This document shows, piece by piece, positions 8,797 through 17,963 of a DNA stretch of 64,000 bases. The DNA lies in contig CAMLLD010000023.1 in the NCBI GenBank assembly GCA_946480785.1, forward strand, positions 6,040 through 70,039. Reading direction: 5' to 3'. The notes below the pieces were generated by a model. That model saw only the letters and a list, made by a program, of their open reading frames with translations. It ran no database searches and had not been told where the DNA came from. The translations under genes were made by a program, and so were the position numbers. Numbering within the stretch: position 1 is the stretch's first letter; each line of letters starts with the position of its first letter. This DNA comes from an uncultured Blastocatellia bacterium (lineage in GTDB: Bacteria; Acidobacteriota; Blastocatellia; Pyrinomonadales; Pyrinomonadaceae).

Positions 8797-9585
8797 ATGC
8801 TCGAAGCTCGTGACGTGACAATCAAGTATGGCGAACGCGTGGCAGTCGCGGATGTGTCCGTGCGGCTCGCGGCGGGAGAGATCACGGCGCTCATTGGACC
8901 AAACGGCGCGGGCAAGTCGACATTCCTGCGAGCGCTGAATGGCCAGGTGCGCCGGGCTGCGGGCGTGATCCTGCTCGACGGCGAGCCGATCGAAAAACTC
9001 AGCCGCCGCACGATTGGACGACGCATCGCGGTCGTGGCCCAGGAAGCGGAACTGCGCTTTCCCGTCACGGTGCTCGAGTTCGTACTCGGCGGCCGCTTCG
9101 CATGGGCCAGCAACGCGGGTTGGGGTTGGGAAACCGACAGGGATCTCAGCGTCGCGGACGCGGTGTTGCGGGAAACGGAATTGACGGAGTTGAGCGGTCG
9201 TTTGCTGAACGAGTTGTCAGGCGGCGAACGACAACGCGCCGTGCTCGCGCGCGCGTTGGCCACCGAAGCCGCGCATCTCCTGCTCGACGAGCCGACCGCA
9301 AACCTCGATCTTTCACACCAGGCCACGCTGTTGTCACTGGTCAGAAGTCGATGCGACGAGCATCAGGCTGCGGCGCTCGTCGTCACGCACGACATCAACC
9401 TCGCCGCTCAGTTTGCCGATCACATTTTGCTGATGAAACAGGGAAGGGTCCTCGATGCTGGACCACCGCGCGCGGTCTTGACGCCCGAGCTGCTGCGCGA
9501 AGTTTTTGATGTAACCGTTTTAGTTGACGCCCATCCGGTCACGAACGCGCCGCGCGTCACGCCGGTACACGGCAGGAGAAGTTAA
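8797..9585 (+). CDS. btuD: Vitamin B12/haem-type ABC transporter ATP-binding protein
   Basis: This cytoplasmic ATPase of 262 residues powers the BtuCDF importer. It shows the Walker A motif GPNGAGKST near 37, the ABC signature LSGGERQRAVLARAL near 141, the Walker B LLLDEPTANLD near 162 and the switch His in VVTHDINLAA near 195. The C-terminal phrase LTPELLREVFDV is typical of the HmuV/BtuD/FecE subgroup. Haem importers resemble it closely, so the assignment to B12 rests on the riboswitch and partners. Confidence 0.9.
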   Translation: MLEARDVTIKYGERVAVADVSVRLAAGEITALIGPNGAGKSTFLRALNGQVRRAAGVILLDGEPIEKLSRRTIGRRIAVVAQEAELRFPVTVLEFVLGGRFAWASNAGWGWETDRDLSVADAVLRETELTELSGRLLNELSGGERQRAVLARALATEAAHLLLDEPTANLDLSHQATLLSLVRSRCDEHQAAALVVTHDINLAAQFADHILLMKQGRVLDAGPPRAVLTPELLREVFDVTVLVDAHPVTNAPRVTPVHGRRS

Positions 9586-9586
9586 G

Positions 9587-11917
9587 ATGAAAACCACGCT
9601 GCTATTTCTCATACTCGTTTTCGCGACGAACGTTTTCGCGCAAAGCACCAGCTCGATCACGGGCACCGTCACCGACGAACACGGCGCAAAGGTTTCCGGC
9701 GCGAAGGTCACACTTACTTTCGCGTCGACGAACGAGCTCACTACCACGACCAATCAAGCGGGCGTGTTTGAGTTTACGAAACTCAAACCCGGTTCCTATC
9801 TGCTGGAGATCGAAGCCGAAGGTTTCGCTGTGTTCACTTCCGAACAGATTCAACTCGCACGCGGCGAAAGCAAAGCGCTTCCGGCCCAGCTTCGAGTCGC
9901 AGCCATCAACGCGAACGTTGTTGTCACCGCGACCGGCACCGCGCAACGCGCTGATGAAGTCGCGAAAGTCGTTTCGACGCTCGACGCGCAGGAGATCGAA
10001 GCAAAACACGAGTTGACTCTCAGCGAGGCGTTGCGCGGCACGCCGGGACTGCGCGTGCAGCAACAGGGATCGCCCGGCGCAATCACGAGTCTGCGTTTGC
10101 GGGGCCAGCGCAACTTCGACACGGCGCTGCTGCTCGACGGTTTGCGCGTGCGCGACGCGAGCGACATCAACGGTTCGGCGCTGGTGATCTTTCCGGACCT
10201 CGTGCCGGTCGCGCTCGATCGCGTGGAGATCCTGCGCGGCGCGGGTTCGTCAATCTACGGCACACACGCGATCGGCGGCGTCATCAATCTGATTCCGGAC
10301 GCGGGCGCGGCGGGATTTCATTTCAGCGGCGGCTTCGAAGGCGGCGGCCTTGCTACTTATCGCGAACACTTGCAGGTTTCCCACGGCAGCGAAAAATTTG
10401 GCTTCAACCTCGGCGTCAATCGACTCGACGTGCGAAACGGGATCGACGGCGACGATGAATACGGCAACACCGGCTTCGCGGGCCGCGCGCAGTTTCATCC
10501 GACGCAGTCGATCACGATCTCGGGCAATCTCTACGGCACGATCGCGAACGCGCGCGTAAACGACAGCCCGTTTGCGCTACCTGCGGCGTTCGCACATCTC
10601 GGAATTTTTCCGCGAGCGGTCGCGGGTGTGACGTTTCAACCCGACTTCAACAATCCGGACCAGGGCCGTCGCAATCGCTTTCTCGTCGGCTCGGGACGAT
10701 TCTCGCAGGTTGTGAACGACCGCGTGTCTTACACGGTGGCGTACCAGCGCGTATCGAGCAACAGACGAAACTACAACGGTCCGGCAGTCGATCCACGCTT
10801 CGCTGCGTTTGTGCCGTTCGGCGATTTCGAGTTTCTGAACGTGAATCGCGGTACGACCGATACGGTGGACGCGCGTGTGAACCTGCAACTCGCAAGGACG
10901 AATCTTGCAACGGCGGGCGTTGAGTTCGAACACGAGTCGTTGTTTCAGAGCTCGCAGCCGTCGTTCACGTTCTTCAACAACACGACAGATCGGCAGCGAA
11001 CGTTCGCAGTATTCGGACAGGACCAGTTGTCGTTTCTGGAAGATCGCTTGCGGATCTCAGTCGGCGTGCGTGGGCAGTGGTATCGCATTCGCAGCGCAGA
11101 TCGGCCCGGCTTTCTGCAGGGACGCGAAGCGGAAAGTTCTATCACCGGCGACGGCTCGATCGCTTATCTGATCAATCGCACGGGAACGAAGCTGCGAGCA
11201 CACGTCGGCAACGGTTTTCGTGCGCCTTCGCTCTTCGAGCGTTTTGGTGAGGGAACGTTCTCGGGCGCGGGTATAGTTCGCTTTGGCGATCCGACACTAA
11301 GAGCAGAGCAGTCGATCAGCGTCGACGGCGGCTTCGATCAGAGGCTGGCGACCGATCGCTTGTTGTTTGGCGCGACTTATTTCTACACGCGCTTGCAACG
11401 CGTGATTACGTTCACCGGATTTCTCGTCGATCCACTCGGCGTGGGCCGCTTCAGCGGCTTTGTTAATCAACCGGGCGGGATGTCTCGCGGCGTCGAGAGT
11501 TATCTACAAGCCGCGCCGTTGAAGGGAATGGAAGTGCGCGCGTCTTACACCTTCACGAACAGCGATCGCGCGGTGGCAGGCGGCGCACTCGCACCCGAGT
11601 ACGTCATCCCGAAACACCTGATCGGTTTCACACTCACGCAGCGAGTCAGATCGTTTCTATTCAACGTCGACGTAAACCGAACCGGCTCGTACATCGCGCC
11701 GGTGTTTGAAAACAACTTCCCGTTTCGCATGGCCGAGCTGCGCTTTGACGGTTACACGAAGGCGGATGCGTTTGCGAGTTATGAGCGGCGCGCGGGTGAA
11801 CGTTGGACGTGGACTTTATTCGGCGGCGTGGAAAACTTTCTCGATCGGAAATACTACGAGAACGGATTCCTTGCGCCGGGTGCGGTTGGACGCGGCGGAA
11901 TCAAACTGAAGTTCTAA
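9587..11917 (+). CDS. TonB-dependent receptor (BtuB-like) with an N-terminal carboxypeptidase-regulatory-like domain
   Basis: This outer-membrane barrel probably brings cobalamin into the periplasm. It has 776 residues from the ATG at 9587, after ggcaggagaag. Residues 1-18 are a signal peptide, then an Ig-like domain (SSITGTVTDEHGAKVSGAKV, about 20-105) typical of acidobacterial and Bacteroidota receptors. The plug follows (NVVVTATGTAQRADE, LSEALRGTPGLRVQQQG, VEILRGAGSSIYGTHAIGG), then beta strands to a terminal aromatic residue (GGIKLKF). It is the last gene of the riboswitch operon, starting one base after btuD ends. The substrate is inferred from the operon. Confidence 0.9.
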   Translation: MKTTLLFLILVFATNVFAQSTSSITGTVTDEHGAKVSGAKVTLTFASTNELTTTTNQAGVFEFTKLKPGSYLLEIEAEGFAVFTSEQIQLARGESKALPAQLRVAAINANVVVTATGTAQRADEVAKVVSTLDAQEIEAKHELTLSEALRGTPGLRVQQQGSPGAITSLRLRGQRNFDTALLLDGLRVRDASDINGSALVIFPDLVPVALDRVEILRGAGSSIYGTHAIGGVINLIPDAGAAGFHFSGGFEGGGLATYREHLQVSHGSEKFGFNLGVNRLDVRNGIDGDDEYGNTGFAGRAQFHPTQSITISGNLYGTIANARVNDSPFALPAAFAHLGIFPRAVAGVTFQPDFNNPDQGRRNRFLVGSGRFSQVVNDRVSYTVAYQRVSSNRRNYNGPAVDPRFAAFVPFGDFEFLNVNRGTTDTVDARVNLQLARTNLATAGVEFEHESLFQSSQPSFTFFNNTTDRQRTFAVFGQDQLSFLEDRLRISVGVRGQWYRIRSADRPGFLQGREAESSITGDGSIAYLINRTGTKLRAHVGNGFRAPSLFERFGEGTFSGAGIVRFGDPTLRAEQSISVDGGFDQRLATDRLLFGATYFYTRLQRVITFTGFLVDPLGVGRFSGFVNQPGGMSRGVESYLQAAPLKGMEVRASYTFTNSDRAVAGGALAPEYVIPKHLIGFTLTQRVRSFLFNVDVNRTGSYIAPVFENNFPFRMAELRFDGYTKADAFASYERRAGERWTWTLFGGVENFLDRKYYENGFLAPGAVGRGGIKLKF

Positions 11918-11931
11918 GGGCGGAGAAAGGA

Positions 11932-12000
11932 TCAGGTTGCAAGGTGTGCGAACTCACGGACGCAAGTGCGTCACTTACAGAATTCGTCCTTGCAACCTGA
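11932..12000. terminator. Inverted repeat between convergent genes, probable bidirectional terminator
   Basis: The 13-base arm 11932-11944 is the exact reverse complement of 11988-12000. The 43-base interior holds a smaller palindrome (acgcaagtgcgt). No T run follows on either strand, so this could be a structured 3' end rather than a classical terminator. It lies between the receptor gene stop and the stop of the convergent DUF4383 gene. Confidence 0.5.
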
Positions 12001-12009
12001 AAGCGAAAC

Positions 12010-12375
12010 CTAAGTCCTTTTTGTAAACAGCCCACCGGCGAGAAATATGATGCCGAGCAGGCAGTGGATGCCGTGGTCCGACGTTCCGAACATCAGCGTG
12101 TCATCCAGGACATGCCACAAGCGGTCTGTTCCAGCGCCAAAGGCGAATCCGAGAATGCCCAGCGCGAGATAGACCACGCCAAAAATCAAACAGAAGGCTT
12201 TTGCTGCGGAGAGAGAGCCAGCGAAGCCGAAGTACAGTGCAATAACGCCCGAGACAATATGAACTACGTTGTGTGCCGGCGAAAGATGCGCGCCCGCCAG
12301 ATGCGGACTCGCAAAGCCAACCACACCCACCAACAAGAAAACGACTCCCAAAATCTTGCAAATAGTCTTTGCCAT
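12010..12375 (-). CDS. DUF4383-like small membrane protein
   Basis: The 121-residue protein has four hydrophobic segments: ILGVVFLLVGVVGFA near 8, VVHIVSGVIALYFGFA near 37, FCLIFGVVYLALGILGFAF near 62 and HCLLGIIFLAGGLF near 104. Conserved-looking His/Asp residues occur near the membrane faces (SPAHNVVH, WHVLDDTLMF). The pattern matches the DUF4383 family of unknown function. It has its own transcript unit, convergent with the B12 operon. Confidence 0.72.
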   Translation of the reverse strand: MAKTICKILGVVFLLVGVVGFASPHLAGAHLSPAHNVVHIVSGVIALYFGFAGSLSAAKAFCLIFGVVYLALGILGFAFGAGTDRLWHVLDDTLMFGTSDHGIHCLLGIIFLAGGLFTKRT

Positions 12376-12571
12376 TTGTGACCCGCTCCTATGTCAAAGT
12401 TATGAACCGGCGGTAACGTACCCGCGTGTGGGGCGGGTATCCGCGTTTCAACCTATGGGTGGTGCGATTAATGCGCCGCATGTATACCAGAGAGTCGGGT
12501 CGGTTTGCAAAGTTTTTTGCGGAGGCGGGTGATATACTGTTCGCCAATCTGTTCAATCTAAGGGGTGTAAT

Positions 12572-13396
12572 ATGATTCGACGCAAGAGGAGTCTGACGGG
12601 TCGAGTCCTGGTGGCGGCGTTGGTCCTGGTTTTTGGCGCGGCTTCGGCGAGTGCTTACACGATCGTGATGCGCGATGGACGAAAGGTCCAGATACCGGAC
12701 CAGTTCACGGTTACGAATTCGACGTTGACGTATGAAGCGGGTGACGACATTCAGGTGACGATTCAGTTGAACACGGTGGACATCGCGGCAACTGAACGCG
12801 CAAACGGGGAAGCGAGGGGCGCGTTGCTGTTGAGAGCAACGACGACGCAACTTGTGGTTGGACCTGCGCCGCAGGTCCAGCGGGTACGCGCGACGCGTTC
12901 GATCACGAATGCTGATCTCGAAACGTACCGGCGCGCGCGTGTTCAAGGCGAGCAGGATTACGAGCGGAGTCGTAAAGAGTTGGGCCTGCCGTCGATGGAA
13001 GAGCGCCGGCGCGAAGCGGCTGCGATTCAGGAGCGCACGCTCGAGCAGGTGCGCAAGATGCGCGAGCAACAGGCGCTGGAGCAGGAAGCTTACTGGCGCG
13101 ATCGCGCGCAGTTGTTCCGCATGGAGGCGAACGACGGGCGTGGTCAGCGGTTCGTCGATTATCCGGGAGCGTTTCCGTTCGATGGCTTTTCGAGTTTTCC
13201 CTTCGACGGTTTTGGTTTTGGTAACGGCGTCGGAGGATTTGGCCGGTTCAATCGCTTGCCGGTTTCGCTGTTTCCGGGATTTCTATCGACACCGATAACT
13301 CCGTTTCCTTCGTTGAGACCAACGAGAAGACCGCTGTTGTTCAGCACGCCGGGAACTCGCGTTGTCGTGCGATCCGGTCACCGCAGAGGCCACTAA
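12572..13396 (+). CDS. Secreted protein of unknown function with coiled-coil centre and Phe/Pro-rich tail
   Basis: The 274-residue protein begins at an ATG 5 bases after aaggggtg. A signal peptide (VLVAALVLVFGAASASA) covers about residues 1-28. Residues 29-70 form a small beta-rich domain (YTIVMRDGRKVQIPDQFTVT). Residues 115-180 are highly charged and helical (YRRARVQGEQDYERSRKELG, RRREAAAIQERTLEQVRKMR). The tail is Gly/Phe/Pro-rich (FPFDGFSSFPFDGFGFGNG). A TATACT at 12533-12538 may be its -10 box. Similar signal-plus-DGR domain proteins occur in Acidobacteriota, but I know no function. GatB starts 5 bases after its stop. Confidence 0.72.
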   Translation: MIRRKRSLTGRVLVAALVLVFGAASASAYTIVMRDGRKVQIPDQFTVTNSTLTYEAGDDIQVTIQLNTVDIAATERANGEARGALLLRATTTQLVVGPAPQVQRVRATRSITNADLETYRRARVQGEQDYERSRKELGLPSMEERRREAAAIQERTLEQVRKMREQQALEQEAYWRDRAQLFRMEANDGRGQRFVDYPGAFPFDGFSSFPFDGFGFGNGVGGFGRFNRLPVSLFPGFLSTPITPFPSLRPTRRPLLFSTPGTRVVVRSGHRRGH

Positions 13397-13401
13397 AATA
13401 G

Positions 13402-14871
13402 ATGACGTGGGAAACAATCATCGGCCTCGAGATTCACGCTCAACTGAGTACTGAATCCAAAATCTTCTGCGGCTGCGCGACGCGTTTCGGCGACGAGCCC
13501 AACTCGAACACGTGCCCGACGTGTCTCGGTTTGCCGGGCGCGCTGCCGGTCTTGAACCGTCGCGTAGTCGAACTTGGGGCTCGCGCCGCGCTCGCGCTCG
13601 GCTTGCAGATCAACAATCAGTCGATCTTCGCGCGTAAGAATTATTTCTATCCCGACCTGCCGAAGGGCTACCAGATCTCGCAATACGATCAGCCGTTCTC
13701 GGCGAATGGGGAGCTCGAGATCATGACGGCCGAACGTGACGCTGCGGGCCATCCGCTGGAGTGGCGGCCGAAGAAGATTCGCATCACGCGACTGCATCTC
13801 GAAGAAGACGCCGGCAAGAACGTGCACGAAGGCTTGCCCGACGTCGATCGTTATTCCTATATCGATCTGAATCGTGCGGGTGTGCCGTTGGCCGAGATCG
13901 TCACCGAGCCTGACTTTCGCTCGTCGTGGGAAGCTTACGACTACGTCAATCACGTGCGGCGCGCGCTGCAATGGGTCGGCGCGTCGGAGGCCGACATGGA
14001 GAAGGGAAATCTGCGCTGCGAGGCGAATGTTTCCGTGCGGCGCGTGGGCGAGGAGAAGTTTGGCACCAAGGTTGAACTGAAGAACCTGAACTCGGTGCGG
14101 TTTATGCAGCGCGCGATCGAGTTTGAAGTCGCGCGTCACATCAAGACGCTCGAAGCGGGCGGACGCATCGCGCAGGAGACGCGCCTTTGGGACGACCGGG
14201 CGATGGAGACGCGGGTCATGCGTTCGAAAGAAGAGGCGCACGACTATCGCTATTTCCCTGAGCCCGATCTACAGCCGTTGATGGTGAGTGATGAGTTCGT
14301 GGGCCGTGTGCGCGCAGCGCTGCCGGAGTTGCCGGAGCAGCGGATCAAGCGCTTCGCTGAAGAGTATGAGTTGAGTTTCGCCGATGCTTCGCAACTGGTT
14401 TCGGATCGTGCGCTCGCGGATTACTACGAAGCGACTGCGAAAGCGTCGGGAAATCCGCGTGGCGCGGCAAACTGGATTCGCTCCGAGTTGTTGCGTGAGC
14501 TCGAAGCAGCAGGCAAGACGGCGGCTGAGTCGCCGGTGCCGGCGGAAGAGTTGGGCATGCTCGTGCGCTTGATCGACGAAGGTAAGATCAGCGGCAAGCA
14601 GGCGAAAGACGTTCTGGTCGAGATGTTCAAGAGCGGCAAGGGCGCGCTCGCGATCATCGAGGAACAAGGGTTGGTCCAGGTGAGCGACACCGGCGAGATC
14701 GATGCGCTGATCGATGAAGTGATCGCAGCGAATCCAGACCAGGTCGCGGCTTATCGCGGCGGCAAAGAGGCGTTGCTCGGGTTTTTCGTGGGGCAGGTGA
14801 TCAAAGCGTCGCGGGGAAAGGCCAATCCGAAAATCGTGAACGAGCGCCTGCGCGCGAAGTTGTCCGCGTGA
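13402..14871 (+). CDS. gatB: Asp-tRNA(Asn)/Glu-tRNA(Gln) amidotransferase subunit B
   Basis: GatB is the kinase/tRNA-binding subunit of GatCAB, which converts misacylated Glu-tRNA(Gln) or Asp-tRNA(Asn) to the amidated form. The 489-residue length is usual. It opens with TWETIIGLEIHAQLSTESKI and has the Zn-binding C.C...C..C set (FCGCATRFGDEPNSNTCPTC), the LPKGYQISQYDQP loop, IDLNRAGVPLAEIVTEPD near 150 and the C-terminal YqeY-like helical domain (ISGKQAKDVLVEMF). Subunits A and C are not next to it. An SDR gene follows after 9 bases. Confidence 0.96.
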   Translation: MTWETIIGLEIHAQLSTESKIFCGCATRFGDEPNSNTCPTCLGLPGALPVLNRRVVELGARAALALGLQINNQSIFARKNYFYPDLPKGYQISQYDQPFSANGELEIMTAERDAAGHPLEWRPKKIRITRLHLEEDAGKNVHEGLPDVDRYSYIDLNRAGVPLAEIVTEPDFRSSWEAYDYVNHVRRALQWVGASEADMEKGNLRCEANVSVRRVGEEKFGTKVELKNLNSVRFMQRAIEFEVARHIKTLEAGGRIAQETRLWDDRAMETRVMRSKEEAHDYRYFPEPDLQPLMVSDEFVGRVRAALPELPEQRIKRFAEEYELSFADASQLVSDRALADYYEATAKASGNPRGAANWIRSELLRELEAAGKTAAESPVPAEELGMLVRLIDEGKISGKQAKDVLVEMFKSGKGALAIIEEQGLVQVSDTGEIDALIDEVIAANPDQVAAYRGGKEALLGFFVGQVIKASRGKANPKIVNERLRAKLSA

Positions 14872-14880
14872 ATCGTTGTT

Positions 14881-15600
14881 ATGAAGTTGTCCGGTAGCAA
14901 AGCCGTAGTCACAGGTGGCACGAAGGGTATCGGTCGTGCGATTGCGCGCGCGTTGATTGGCGCCGGCGTCGACGTGGTTATTAGTGCGCGCAGCAAGGAC
15001 GAGCTGGCCGAGACGGTGAATGGTTTGAATGAGCTCGGCCCAGGTCGCTGTGCGGGCGCTCCTTGCGACGTTCGCGATGAGTCGCAAGTGAAAGAGTTTT
15101 TCGCTCACGCCGCGACAACGCTCGGCGGTCTCGACATTCTCGTCAACAACGCCGGCGTCGGCCTGTTCGCGCCCGTCGAACAGATGAGTGGCGATGATTT
15201 CCGCATGGTGATCGAAACGAACCTTTGCGGCGTCTTCTATTGTTGCCATGAAGCGATTCCGTTGCTGAAGCAGCGCGGTGGCGGTTACATCATCAACGTA
15301 TCTTCGCTTGCCGGCGCTAATCCTCATGCGGAAATGGCCGCTTACAACGCTTCGAAGTTTGGCCTAAATGGATTCAGCGAGGCGTTAATGCAGGAAGTGC
15401 GTCACGACGGGATCAAGGTGAGTTACATTATGCCGGGCTCGGTGAACACAGAGTTTGGTGGCGACGAGCCGAGCGCCGCGAAGAGCTGGCAACTGCAACC
15501 CGAAGACATCGCCCAGGTCGTGATCGATTTGCTGAACTACCCACAACGCGCGCTACCAAGCCGCATCGAGATTAGACCATCGCAACCACCGAAAAAATAA
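14881..15600 (+). CDS. SDR family NAD(P)-dependent oxidoreductase
   Basis: This classical short-chain dehydrogenase has 239 residues. The cofactor site GGTKGIGRAIARALIGAG starts near residue 12, NNAGVGLFAPVE near 89, the catalytic Ser in INVSSLAGANPH near 140, and YNASKFGLNGFSEAL near 155 with Tyr and Lys. It resembles 3-ketoacyl-ACP-reductase-like enzymes, but the substrate cannot be read from the sequence. It lies between gatB and dtd on the same strand with gaps of 9 and 3 bases. Confidence 0.9.
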   Translation: MKLSGSKAVVTGGTKGIGRAIARALIGAGVDVVISARSKDELAETVNGLNELGPGRCAGAPCDVRDESQVKEFFAHAATTLGGLDILVNNAGVGLFAPVEQMSGDDFRMVIETNLCGVFYCCHEAIPLLKQRGGGYIINVSSLAGANPHAEMAAYNASKFGLNGFSEALMQEVRHDGIKVSYIMPGSVNTEFGGDEPSAAKSWQLQPEDIAQVVIDLLNYPQRALPSRIEIRPSQPPKK

Positions 15601-15603
15601 CCA

Positions 15604-16053
15604 ATGCGGGCGGTGGTCCAACGAGTAACGCGAGCGCGAGTCACGGTTGACGAACGAGTCGTCGGCGAGATCGAGCGAGGGCTTGTCGTTTTGTTGGGTG
15701 TGGCCCACGACGATACGCGAGCCGACGCCGATTATCTCGCGCCGAAGATCGCGTCGCTGCGTATCTTCGACGACAGTGAAGGGAAGATGAACGTCGCGCT
15801 TAAAGAGATCGACGGCGGCTTGCTCGTGGTTTCGCAGTTTACGTTATATGGCGACGTGCGACGCGGCTTGCGTCCTTCGTGGAGCGACGCGGCCCCGCCG
15901 GAAGTGGCGGAACCGCTTTACGAATATTTCGTGGAAAGCAGCCGGAAACTGATCACGCGCGTGGCGACGGGCAGCTTCCGTAAGACGATGCAGGTCGATC
16001 TGATTAATGATGGTCCCGTGACGATATTGCTCGACAGCCGCAAACTGTTTTGA
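15604..16053 (+). CDS. dtd: D-aminoacyl-tRNA deacylase
   Basis: DTD removes D-amino acids (and glycine mischarged on tRNA-Ala) from tRNA. It has 149 residues, the usual size. It opens with [16 protein letters not shown], has the SQFTLYGD active-site motif near residue 78 and the Gly-cis-Pro motif in [10 protein letters not shown] near 137. It follows the SDR gene by 3 bases. A copy of the dispersed repeat family begins 2 bases after its stop. Confidence 0.95.
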   Translation: MRAVVQRVTRARVTVDERVVGEIERGLVVLLGVAHDDTRADADYLAPKIASLRIFDDSEGKMNVALKEIDGGLLVVSQFTLYGDVRRGLRPSWSDAAPPEVAEPLYEYFVESSRKLITRVATGSFRKTMQVDLINDGPVTILLDSRKLF

Positions 16054-16054
16054 G

Positions 16055-16082
16055 CCACAGATAAACACGAATAGACACGGAT
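16055..16082. repeat. Dispersed short repeat, copy 1 (ccacagat-aacacgaat-acacggat type)
   Basis: A 28-base repeat unit follows the dtd stop. The same pattern (ccacrgat, aacacggat in series) recurs at 33044, 37099, 37975, 45606, 47605 and 53813 in this window. It is non-coding here. Confidence 0.75.
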
Positions 16083-16124
16083 CTCAGACCAGTAGTGTTC
16101 AGATCTCAGAGCAGTAGCGTTTAG
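16081..16124. repeat. 22-base tandem duplication
   Basis: Units 16081-16102 and 16103-16124 are identical at 19 of 22 positions. The array sits at the 3' end of the DUF6335 gene, whose stop codon (16121-16123) lies in the second unit. Confidence 0.7.
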
Positions 16125-16513
16125 ATCATGTCCTCTGAAGCTTTGGAGTTCTCGTCCAGTTCGTAGCGGTCGCGGTCGCGCTTCTCGATCTTCTCGAGAA
16201 ACTCGAGCTCTTCGTTGTCTTCGTAACTCACGCCCACGGCCGACGCGTTCTCTTCCACGAGCGACTGATCCGGCGTCGGATTATCGCCGGCCACAGTTTC
16301 CGATCCGCTGTCGTTCACGTCTTCCCAATCCGCGTCGAGATCGCCGCCCGCATCGCGCGGCGACGCAGCAGTGTTGTTGCGCAGCCGTTGCGCGAGCACG
16401 TCCGGATCCTTTGGCGCCCGGGAGATCTCGAGTTCCATAAACTCCTCGATCTCCGGATCGGGAACGTAGTCAGGATCGTTTGCCAGGTATACGTCGTCGC
16501 CCTTTTTGGCCAT
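16121..16513 (-). CDS. DUF6335-like acidic protein
   Basis: The 130-residue, strongly acidic protein has no membrane segment. Its layout matches what I recall of DUF6335: a GGDLDADWEDV segment near 56, then NPTPDQSLVEENASAVGVSY and a C-terminal EFLEKIEKRDRDRYELDE. The start MAKKGDDVYLAND has a purine-rich aaggagac sequence upstream on the minus strand. No function is known for the family, which is found mainly in Cyanobacteria and Acidobacteriota. It stands alone, convergent with dtd. Confidence 0.65.
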   Translation of the reverse strand: MAKKGDDVYLANDPDYVPDPEIEEFMELEISRAPKDPDVLAQRLRNNTAASPRDAGGDLDADWEDVNDSGSETVAGDNPTPDQSLVEENASAVGVSYEDNEELEFLEKIEKRDRDRYELDENSKASEDMI

Positions 16514-16637
16514 GCGGGTCTCCTTGGTTCAGTCGCTAATTGGTGGGGGAAGTTACGGCAAACTATAGTGAACTTCCCGCCCGTGCGCAAAGGGTCGCGA
16601 CTGCAAACACGGAGACCCGTGCCGTGCTAAACGCCGA

Positions 16638-17963
16638 TCACAACTGCACCTTTAGGAACACATCCCAGGCCCAACGGCCACCCTGCGCGCCGTTCACGTC
16701 AAACACTTTCGCGCGGTAGCGGAATTGATTGCCGTACTGGTCGACGCGACGTGATTCCTTGTAAGCCAGATCGATCGCGCTGAGAGACTCTGACAATGCT
16801 CTCAACTCGCCTGGCTCGCAAACGCCGTTGTGGTTCGCGTCCTGCCACAGCTTCAGGCTTGCGAATATCGCGTCGCGGCGATCAATTCTTCCGTCGCCGT
16901 TACCGCCGTTTGCCGGCTTGTCGTATTCAGCAAGCGCAAGGAAGCCGTTGGGTTTCGCACTCGGAGGCTGTGGTGTTGAGTCGCCGAATAGTTCGGCGCC
17001 GTTATCGATCACGCCGTTGCCGTTGCGATCGAGTACAAGGAAGGCGTTACTCGAACGATTGGCCGTCCACGAAATCTGTAACGGGACGTCATCGTTGAGA
17101 ATGTTGAAGACGACACCACTCGCGGCATCTGTCATGAAGAAGCCCGTGCCGTTTACGTCGATGACGATTGGCGACGTATTGATGCCGTCCGGACAGGTGC
17201 AAGACGAGGAATCGTAGCCACTCGGATCAGCGCAGCGATTTTGGAACGTGCTACTTCGAGTGCAAACTCCACCGCTATTCGTGAATCCTGTCTGGCAGCC
17301 TGTTGAGGGATACGTTTGGAAGTCGGCGATGCCGTTGCAGCCGCCAGGTACCGATGCGGGACAAGCGTAATCCGTAGCTACCGATTGAACGAGTGCAAGA
17401 TCGCACAGCGTGGGATTTACCAATCCGATCGAATCGTTGATGCTCGAAACAGGATCGCCAGTCTCCATGACTGTCGAGTGCAGTCCACATTTTAGGCAAT
17501 CCGCCAGAGCCTGGGTGTGACCAAGCTCATGAGCGACTACCTCAGCGATCGCAGAGTTCGCGGTCATCTGATTATTGATTTCTATGTTCACTTCGACTAT
17601 GCGTCCGAGGATGATTACCGCGGTCTCCAAGTGAGTTACACCGCGCCGGATCGCTCCTGTTCGCGGCTCCGGAGTCAGGGCAGTAAAAGACAGGTTGATC
17701 TGCTCCCCGCCCGGATTGTTGTCCGCTATGAAAGTTGGTCCGAAACATTCATAGAAACCGTTCATCGCATTCCACCCGGAGATACCGGAGGTTACTGCTG
17801 CCGAGGGAACACCGGAATTTATGATGTGGACCAGACTAAGCGACGGCCAACTAAATGTGATCGTGAGTTTGTTTCCGGGACAACCAGCAACGCCGACGAA
17901 GAAAATGCATACGGCGAACGTGGTAAGCACAGCGCGGTGGATGATTTGGGAGAGTAAAGTCAT
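16638..17963 (-). CDS. Secreted putative zinc metalloprotease with calcium-binding repeats
   Basis: The 441-residue protein starts with a lipoprotein-like signal ([13 protein letters not shown]). A zinc motif [13 protein letters not shown] (HExxHxxxxxD) near residue 147 is followed by a Cys-rich loop and a possible Met-turn (HSTVMETG), as in metzincin-like proteases. Cysteines around 200-265 suggest disulfides. From about 300 there are EF-hand-like calcium loops: [34 protein letters not shown] and [13 protein letters not shown]. It overlaps its upstream partner as TAATG, so they are co-translated. Codon use is more AT-rich than in neighbours. Protease activity is an inference from the motif. 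Confidence 0.75.
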   Translation of the reverse strand: MTLLSQIIHRAVLTTFAVCIFFVGVAGCPGNKLTITFSWPSLSLVHIINSGVPSAAVTSGISGWNAMNGFYECFGPTFIADNNPGGEQINLSFTALTPEPRTGAIRRGVTHLETAVIILGRIVEVNIEINNQMTANSAIAEVVAHELGHTQALADCLKCGLHSTVMETGDPVSSINDSIGLVNPTLCDLALVQSVATDYACPASVPGGCNGIADFQTYPSTGCQTGFTNSGGVCTRSSTFQNRCADPSGYDSSSCTCPDGINTSPIVIDVNGTGFFMTDAASGVVFNILNDDVPLQISWTANRSSNAFLVLDRNGNGVIDNGAELFGDSTPQPPSAKPNGFLALAEYDKPANGGNGDGRIDRRDAIFASLKLWQDANHNGVCEPGELRALSESLSAIDLAYKESRRVDQYGNQFRYRAKVFDVNGAQGGRWAWDVFLKVQL

